Below, piece after piece: positions 7,462 to 11,612 of a stretch of DNA of 11,612 bases. The stretch comes from an uncultured bacterium (lineage in GTDB: Bacteria; Actinomycetota; Coriobacteriia; Coriobacteriales; Coriobacteriaceae): contig CAJMPM010000023.1 of the NCBI GenBank assembly GCA_905215225.1, forward strand, positions 1 to 11,612, written 5' to 3'. The position numbers and the translations under genes are program-made. Under the pieces are notes generated by a model. That model did no database searches. It saw only the letters and a program-made list of their open reading frames with translations, and was not told the DNA's origin. Each line of letters opens with the position of its first letter. The first letter of the stretch is position 1.

Positions 7462-7491
7462 GGGTCGCCCGGCAATCGCCAGCCACGACCC
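7462..7491 (+). promoter_or_regulatory. Leader hairpin before the NifU-like gene
   Basis: GGGTCG (7462-7467) pairs with CGACCC (7486-7491). A nested GGC-AATC-GCC (7471-7480) lies within the loop. It sits 35 bases before the start codon in the presumed 5' untranslated region and has no T-run, so it is not a terminator. It may be an RNA structure affecting translation or stability; it could also be chance in GC-rich DNA. Confidence 0.25.
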
Positions 7492-7526
7492 CCAGACGGG
7501 ACGCCAACACGATAGAGAGGAGAGGC

Positions 7527-8261
7527 ATGCAGTACTCACAGGAAGTGGAGAACATGTGCCCCGTTGCCAAGGGTGCATACCACGGCCCCGCACCCATCCC
7601 CGAGGAGGGCAAGTGGGTCCAGGCTAAGGAGATTTCCGACATCTCCGGTCTTACGCACGGTGTGGGTTGGTGCGCACCTCAGCAGGGCGCCTGCAAGCTC
7701 ACGCTGAACGTCAAGGACGGCATCATCGAGGAGGCCCTCGTTGAGACCATCGGCTGCTCGGGCATGACCCACTCTGCCGCCATGGCTTCCGAGATCCTTC
7801 CCGGTAAGACCATCCTCGAGGCCCTCAACACCGACCTCGTCTGCGACGCCATCAACGTTGCTATGCGCGAGATCTTCCTGCAGATCGTTTACGGCCGCAG
7901 CCAGACCGCGTTCTCCGAGGGCGGCCTGCCCGTGGGCGCCTCCCTCGACGACCTCGGCAAGGGCCTTCGCTCTCAGGTCGGCACCATGTTCGGCACCAAG
8001 GCCAAGGGCGCTCGTTACCTCGAGCTCGCTCAGGGCTACGTCACCCGCATGGCTCTCAACGACAAGAACGAGATCATCGCGTTCGAGTTCCTGAACCTCG
8101 GCAAGTTCACCGACGCCGTCAAGGCCGGCAAGACCCCCGAGGAGGCCATCGCTGGCGCTATGGGCCACTATGGTCAGTGGGAGAACGCTGCCAAGTACAT
8201 CGACCCGCGCACCGACGAGGAGACTCACTCCGTCGCCAGCGTGTTCCCGGTTCACGAGTAG
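7527..8261 (+). CDS. NifU-N-like iron-sulfur cluster scaffold homologue
   Basis: A 244-residue protein with an IscU/NifU N-terminal-type fold over roughly residues 40-155. WCAPQQGACKLTLNVKDGII (48-67), IGCSGMTHSAAMASEIL (75-91) and LVCDAI (104-109) occupy the places of the scaffold's three cysteine motifs, giving Cys49/Cys56, Cys77 and Cys106. However, the classic NPxCGD is not present, so it is a divergent subfamily. Residues after about 155 form an extra C-terminal region, including FEFLNLGKFTDAVKAG, not found in SufU. I chose the ATG at 7527 because AGAGAGGAGAGG lies directly upstream. It is 18 bases before a GGGtGRT-family gene and presumably cotranscribed with it. Tightly biased codons suggest high expression. 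A Fe-S scaffold or sulfur-handling role is inferred from the fold; no client is evident. Confidence 0.85.
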   Translation: MQYSQEVENMCPVAKGAYHGPAPIPEEGKWVQAKEISDISGLTHGVGWCAPQQGACKLTLNVKDGIIEEALVETIGCSGMTHSAAMASEILPGKTILEALNTDLVCDAINVAMREIFLQIVYGRSQTAFSEGGLPVGASLDDLGKGLRSQVGTMFGTKAKGARYLELAQGYVTRMALNDKNEIIAFEFLNLGKFTDAVKAGKTPEEAIAGAMGHYGQWENAAKYIDPRTDEETHSVASVFPVHE

Positions 8262-8279
8262 AAAGGGAGGGAAATAACT

Positions 8280-9284
8280 ATGACTGTTACGTTCGAAGGT
8301 TACGAGCGCCGCGCTGACAAGATCAACAAGTGCCTCGCCGACAACGGCATCGCCTCCCTCGAGGAAGCTCTGCAGATCTGCACCGACAAGGGCTTCAACC
8401 CGCGTGAGATCGTCAACAACACCCAGTCCATCGCCTTCCAGAACGCCGAGTGGGCCTACACCCTCGGTTGCGCTCTCGCTGTCAAGCGTGGCGCCAAGTC
8501 CGCTTCTGAGGCTGCCGCCATCATCGGCGAGGGCATCCAGGCCTTCACCGTTCCCGGCTCCGTCGCCGAGGACCGCAAGGTCGGTCTGGGCCACGGCAAC
8601 CTGGGCGCTATGCTGCTCTCCGACGACACCGAGTGCTTCGCCTTCCTGGCCGGTCACGAGTCCTTCGCTGCCGCTGAGGGCGCTATCGGCCTGGCTCTGA
8701 ACGCCAACAAGGCTCGCAAGAAGCCGCTGCGCGTCATCCTCAACGGTCTGGGCAAGGACGCTGCTCAGATCATCGCCCGCATCAACGGCTTCACCTACGT
8801 GAAGACCCAGTTCGACTACTTCACGGGCGAGCTCAAGGTCGTCGAGACCATCCCCTACTCCGATGGTCCCCGCGCCGCCGTCAACTGCTACGGCGCCGAC
8901 GACGTCCGCGAGGGCGTTGCCATCATGTGGCACGAGAACGTCGACATCTCGATCACCGGTAACTCCACCAACCCCACCCGCTTCCAGCACCCCGTCGCTG
9001 GCACCTACAAGAAGGAGCGCCTCGAGGCTGGCAAGAAGTACTTCTCCGTCGCTTCTGGTGGCGGCACTGGCCGTACCCTGCACCCGGACAACATGGGCGC
9101 CGGCCCCGCCTCTTACGGCATGACCGACACCATGGGCCGCATGCACTCCGACGCCCAGTTCGCCGGTTCTTCCTCCGTGCCTGCGCACGTTGACATGATG
9201 GGTCTCATCGGCATGGGCAACAACCCCATGGTCGGTGCCACCGTCGCCTGCGCTGTCGCCGTCGAGGAGGCCCTCAAGGCCTAA
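8280..9284 (+). CDS. GGGtGRT-family protein
   Basis: A 334-residue cytosolic protein recognised by the eponymous glycine-rich motif GGGTGRT at 260-266, followed by LHPDNMGAGPASYGMTDTMG (267-286). This family is named for that motif and, as far as I know, lacks an assigned biochemical activity; members commonly sit beside a NifU-like scaffold gene, as here. I see no signal peptide or membrane segment. Six cysteines (18, 34, 64, 119, 203, 324) are scattered rather than clustered, so there is no obvious Fe-S ligand set. The ribosome binding site AAAGGGAGGG precedes the start. All 13 phenylalanines use TTC, a sign of strong codon selection and probably abundant protein. The gene ends 34 bases before a strong terminator. 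The family call is secure; any role in metal-cluster or nucleotide chemistry would be conjecture. Confidence 0.9.
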   Translation: MTVTFEGYERRADKINKCLADNGIASLEEALQICTDKGFNPREIVNNTQSIAFQNAEWAYTLGCALAVKRGAKSASEAAAIIGEGIQAFTVPGSVAEDRKVGLGHGNLGAMLLSDDTECFAFLAGHESFAAAEGAIGLALNANKARKKPLRVILNGLGKDAAQIIARINGFTYVKTQFDYFTGELKVVETIPYSDGPRAAVNCYGADDVREGVAIMWHENVDISITGNSTNPTRFQHPVAGTYKKERLEAGKKYFSVASGGGTGRTLHPDNMGAGPASYGMTDTMGRMHSDAQFAGSSSVPAHVDMMGLIGMGNNPMVGATVACAVAVEEALKA

Positions 9285-9318
9285 TCGCGCCCGCGCGATG
9301 CTCGTATAGTTGAGCTTT

Positions 9319-9356
9319 AGAGCCGCTACCCACCCGGGTAGCGGCTCTGTTTGTTT
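9319..9356 (+). terminator. Rho-independent terminator after the GGGtGRT gene
   Basis: A perfect 13-base-pair stem, AGAGCCGCTACCC (9319-9331) with GGGTAGCGGCTCT (9336-9348), has a four-base loop and is followed by the T-rich GTTTGTTTG. It ends the NifU-like/GGGtGRT transcript. Confidence 0.9.
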
Positions 9357-9540
9357 GCGCTGTCGCAGGGTAGCTAATGCCGATATATCAGTTGGGGCGA
9401 AATACAAGATGTGATGAGATGGAGCGTCAGAGCGTCCATGACGCCCACCTGCCATATTTGCCCTTTACCGATTTGCCGGGTCTTTGCGGCCCCATTGCCG
9501 ATCACCCGTGCGACAATGCGCCGGACGAGAAAGGAATCCG

Positions 9541-11067
9541 ATGGAATCGACTGATGTACTGGTAATTGGATCTGGCATTGCGGGCCTTTGCGCCGCCATC
9601 GAAGCGGCACGCACGGGTGCAACCGTTGCCATCGCAAGCGCCGGCAAGACCATGAGCGGATCGAGCTTCTTCCCGGGCACCTGGGGCCTCGGGCTTATTG
9701 GGCCCGTTGACGAAGACGACGAGCAGGACCTTATCGACACTATCCAAACCGTCGGCGGCGGCGTTGCCGACCCCGAGCTCGCCCAGACGTTCGTCCATGG
9801 CATTCCCCAAGCGATTGACTGGCTCGAACAGGATCTGGGCGTAGAACTTCAGCGCCCGCAAAGCGCCGAGAGCGCCCAGCAAAAGCAATTTATCCCCTGT
9901 TTTGACCATAAGACACGCATGTGGCGCGGCCTGACCCGCAAGCCTCTTGAAGACGCGTGTGCGGCCCAGATCAAGTCTCTTGGCATTCGTCTGCTCCCCC
10001 GCCACGAGCTTATAGACCTTGTTGAGGACACAACCGGAAAGATTACCGGCGCCGTGCTCTACAACCAAACAGACGAGCGCATCGTGACCTTTACAGCAAA
10101 GGCCACGATCATCGCAGCCGGTGGCACAGGCGGCCTGTTCGAGCGCAGCCTTACGTCGGCTGATGTGCTCAGCTCCTCGCAGGCCATCGCGCTGGCGCAC
10201 GGCGCAACACTTACTAATATAGAGTTCATGCAGATGATGCCCGGCTTCATCGAGCCCAAGCGCAACCTGGTCTTTAACGAAAAGACCTGGCGCTACGTCA
10301 CGTTCGACCAACCGGTCGACATTGCCAACGAAAAGTTAGACGATCTGCTTAAGCAACGCTCAGGATATGGCCCCTTCACTTCGCGCTTGGCTTCTCGCGC
10401 CATCGATCTTGCCATCGATCAAGCAGGTGCCGAAGGCCTAGCGCTCCACTACGACTTCCCGCGAGAGAATGTCCCCGAGTTCGTGCAGACATTTGCCACT
10501 TGGCTACAAGACGAGCATGGTATCGCTCCGAGCGACGAGATGCGCGTGGCGATGTATGCCCACGCGGCCAACGGCGGTATCAGAATCGATAAGACCGCGT
10601 ACACGGGCGTTGAGGGCCTCTACGCCTGCGGCGAGGCAACAGGCGGCATGCACGGCGCCGACCGCATCGGAGGCCTGTCGAGCGCCAATGGCATCGTATT
10701 CGGGCGCATTGCGGGCGCATCAGCGGCTCGAGCAGCACTGGACGCTCCCGAGGCTGACGCACCGGTGGATGTCGCCCTCCCCGAGCATGGCATCGCTGCA
10801 GCAGTCGTCGCGCGCCTAACCCGCTGCCTCAAGCACACAATGAGCGCCTACTGCATGATCAACAGGACCGATGCGGGTCTATCCAAGGCGCTGCAGGAGC
10901 TTGAAAGCCTGCAAGATGAAGCCACGACTCTAAATAAGCCGCGTGCCAACGACAGCGAAATCGCTGCCCTCGCGCGCCTACAGTCGCAAATTCAGCTGGC
11001 TGCGGAGATGGTCAAAGCCATGCGCAAACGAACCGAAAGCCTCGGTTCGCACTATCGAGCGAATTAA
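9541..11067 (+). CDS. FAD-dependent oxidoreductase, fumarate reductase/L-aspartate oxidase superfamily
   Basis: A 508-residue flavoprotein. The N-terminus has the FAD-binding VLVIGSGIAG (6-15) and a second nucleotide-contact stretch IIAAGGTGGLF (190-200). HAANGGI (341-347), followed by GVEGLYACGEATGGMHGADRIGG (356-378) and NGIVFGRIAG (383-392), is the C-terminal FAD/active-site region of the superfamily. A helical C-terminus (about 430-500) includes CMINRTDAGL, as in NadB and SdhA. It lacks the REGGHS-type substrate motif of true L-aspartate oxidase, and the usual HYTMGG is HAANGG, so NadB is doubtful. No signal peptide, twin-arginine motif or heme motif is seen, which points to the cytosol. 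The ATG at 9541 is preceded by AAAGGA; the open frame upstream lacks support. No nadA or nadC neighbour is visible. Substrate unknown. Confidence 0.85.
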   Translation: MESTDVLVIGSGIAGLCAAIEAARTGATVAIASAGKTMSGSSFFPGTWGLGLIGPVDEDDEQDLIDTIQTVGGGVADPELAQTFVHGIPQAIDWLEQDLGVELQRPQSAESAQQKQFIPCFDHKTRMWRGLTRKPLEDACAAQIKSLGIRLLPRHELIDLVEDTTGKITGAVLYNQTDERIVTFTAKATIIAAGGTGGLFERSLTSADVLSSSQAIALAHGATLTNIEFMQMMPGFIEPKRNLVFNEKTWRYVTFDQPVDIANEKLDDLLKQRSGYGPFTSRLASRAIDLAIDQAGAEGLALHYDFPRENVPEFVQTFATWLQDEHGIAPSDEMRVAMYAHAANGGIRIDKTAYTGVEGLYACGEATGGMHGADRIGGLSSANGIVFGRIAGASAARAALDAPEADAPVDVALPEHGIAAAVVARLTRCLKHTMSAYCMINRTDAGLSKALQELESLQDEATTLNKPRANDSEIAALARLQSQIQLAAEMVKAMRKRTESLGSHYRAN

Positions 11068-11109
11068 ACTGGACGCCTATCTAACGCAGAACACAACTAA
11101 TCGATATCC

Positions 11110-11145
11110 ATGGGTCCCGTGAGCTCGAAGTGACACGGGGCCCAT
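11110..11145 (+). terminator. Hairpin after the flavoprotein gene, possible terminator
   Basis: ATGGGTCCCGTG (11110-11121) pairs with CACGGGGCCCAT (11134-11145), 12 pairs with one G-U, and a 12-base loop. It lies 42 bases after the stop codon. No T-run follows on either side, so intrinsic termination would be weak; an RNA-stabilising 3' hairpin is an alternative. Confidence 0.45.
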
Positions 11146-11162
11146 TCGTGTCCGCACGACAG

Positions 11163-11200
11163 TGTATCCTTATTCTGAATACAGAGCGGGCAAAGCCCGC
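11163..11200 (+). promoter_or_regulatory. dinD leader: inverted repeat and short hairpin
   Basis: TGTAT (11163-11167) and ATACA (11179-11183) form an inverted repeat with an 11-base spacer, followed by a perfect hairpin GCGGGC-AAA-GCCCGC (11186-11200). The repeat could be an operator for an SOS-type regulator, since dinD is LexA-controlled in E. coli. It does not match a LexA box with confidence. The hairpin has no T-run. The ribosome binding site GAGGAGG (11218-11224) follows. Confidence 0.3.
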
Positions 11201-11228
11201 ATAGACAATAGGCCAGCGAGGAGGAGAT

Positions 11229-11612
11229 ATGGATAGTGGAGATATCGAGAAGTGGCGTCTCGAACTTGATAGCTACGCCAATGTGGAAGACGGCGTTGAG
11301 TATTGGCTCGCACGCGATTTAATGGAACCCATGGGGTACACTCGATGGGAGAACTTCGCCGAAGTTGTTAAGAGGGCAAAAGTCTCGTGCGAAACAAACA
11401 AAACTCCAGTTGATTCCCATTTTCGTGACACCACGAAAATGGTAACTGCCGGTGTCGCCGCTCGCGCGGTTAAAGACTACAAACTTACGCGCTATGCATG
11501 CTATTTAATCGCACAGAACGGAGATTCAATCTAGCCAGAGATCGCGCTCGCCCAGGCATACTTTGCCGTGCAGACGCGCCGCCAAGAGCTCATAGAGCAG
11601 CGCTTCGCAGAG
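11229..11612 (+). pseudogene. dinD: DinD-like DNA-damage-inducible protein, interrupted by an in-frame amber codon (3' end off window)
   Basis: The frame starting at ATG 11229 gives 101 residues resembling the N-terminal half of DinD: YWLARDLMEPMGYTRWENF (32-50), DSHFRDTTKMV (63-73) and LTRYACYLIAQNGD (86-99). It meets TAG at 11532-11534. The same frame then continues for 26 codons to the window edge as PEIALAQAYFAVQTRRQELI and beyond, which is the normal DinD continuation (E. coli: NGDPAKP, then YFAIQTRRQEL). The stop occupies the position of the conserved Lys before Pro; AAG to TAG is one base change. DinD in E. coli is an SOS gene affecting RecA filaments. Here the gene is probably inactivated, yielding a 101-residue truncated product unless the stop is read through. 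It is more AT-rich than its neighbours, suggesting horizontal origin. A sequencing error is possible. Confidence 0.8.
11417..11442. repeat. Perfect 11-bp inverted repeat inside dinD
   Basis: CCATTTTCGTG (11417-11427) and CACGAAAATGG (11432-11442) are exact reverse complements around a four-base ACAC loop, lying within the codons for HFRDTTKMV of the dinD-like gene. Seen directly; function unknown and possibly coincidental. Confidence 0.6.

Larger units (their letters stand above)
7124..7526. other. Divergent spacer upstream of the NifU-like operon
   Basis: About 400 bases between two divergent starts. The frame of the NifU-like gene stays open back to 7176, but that stretch has no ribosome binding site at its ATG and does not resemble the family, so I treat it as non-coding. 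Visible items are a hairpin GCACG (7163-7167) / CGTGC (7175-7179) in the leader of the transposase-like gene, a probable -10 box near 7428 and a leader hairpin at 7462-7491. Otherwise I see nothing recognisable. Confidence 0.5.

Noticed and set aside
7176..7526. Upstream in-frame extension of the NifU-like protein
   Set aside because: No ribosome binding site at 7176, basic compositionally odd sequence without family similarity, and a strong ribosome binding site immediately before 7527.
7536..9455. A 639-codon open frame on the minus strand opposite the NifU-like and GGGtGRT genes
   Set aside because: It is a by-product of strongly GC-ending codons on the plus strand. The protein is low-complexity Val/Gly/Asp/Leu-rich, resembles nothing, and crosses the terminator between transcripts.
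9458..9499. Several TTGCC/TTGCG words upstream of the flavoprotein
   Set aside because: Spacing is irregular (15, 11, 11 bases) and five-base words are expected by chance; no convincing operator.
9484..9540. Upstream in-frame extension of the flavoprotein
   Set aside because: The FAD-binding strand normally starts within a few residues of the N-terminus, and AAAGGA precedes the ATG at 9541.

Overview
The window looks like chromosomal DNA from a high-GC, gut-type actinobacterium, most likely class Coriobacteriia and plausibly Collinsella. This is inference from three things: strong G/C third-position bias, the sufCBDSU layout with SufU rather than SufE/SufA, and a NifU-like/GGGtGRT gene pair typical of anaerobes. 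No 16S or other taxonomic marker is present.

Left part (1-5713): the 5' end of an Rrf2-family regulator gene runs leftward out of the window. Divergent from it, across a 223-base region rich in small repeats, is a tightly packed SUF operon, sufC-sufB-sufD-sufS-sufU. Its genes are 11 bases apart or overlap by 1, 4 and 8 bases, and it ends in a strong rho-independent terminator. SufS and SufU mobilise sulfur from cysteine, and SufB, SufC and SufD form the ATP-driven scaffold that builds Fe-S clusters. The divergent Rrf2 protein is the obvious candidate regulator.

Middle (5714-7526): a gene-poor, accessory-looking stretch. It holds a leftward gene for a Y1/IS200-like (RAYT-type) transposase homologue with a C-terminal helix-turn-helix. 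The HUH histidines and the expected catalytic tyrosine are all replaced, suggesting a non-catalytic or domesticated protein. Downstream of its 3' end lie inverted copies of a sequence containing GAGTTTTCAGCA and AGCATCGTGGT, possibly a REP/MITE-like element.

Right-middle (7527-9356): a two-gene operon with highly biased codons, coding for a NifU-N-like Fe-S scaffold homologue and a GGGtGRT-family protein, closed by a strong terminator. The biochemical role of this pair is, to my knowledge, not established. With SUF it makes two Fe-S-related loci within about 9 kb.

Right end (9541-11612): a cytosolic FAD-dependent oxidoreductase of the fumarate reductase/L-aspartate oxidase superfamily that lacks the NadB signature. 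It is followed by a more AT-rich dinD-like gene whose reading frame is interrupted by an amber codon at a conserved position while homology continues in the same frame to the window edge.
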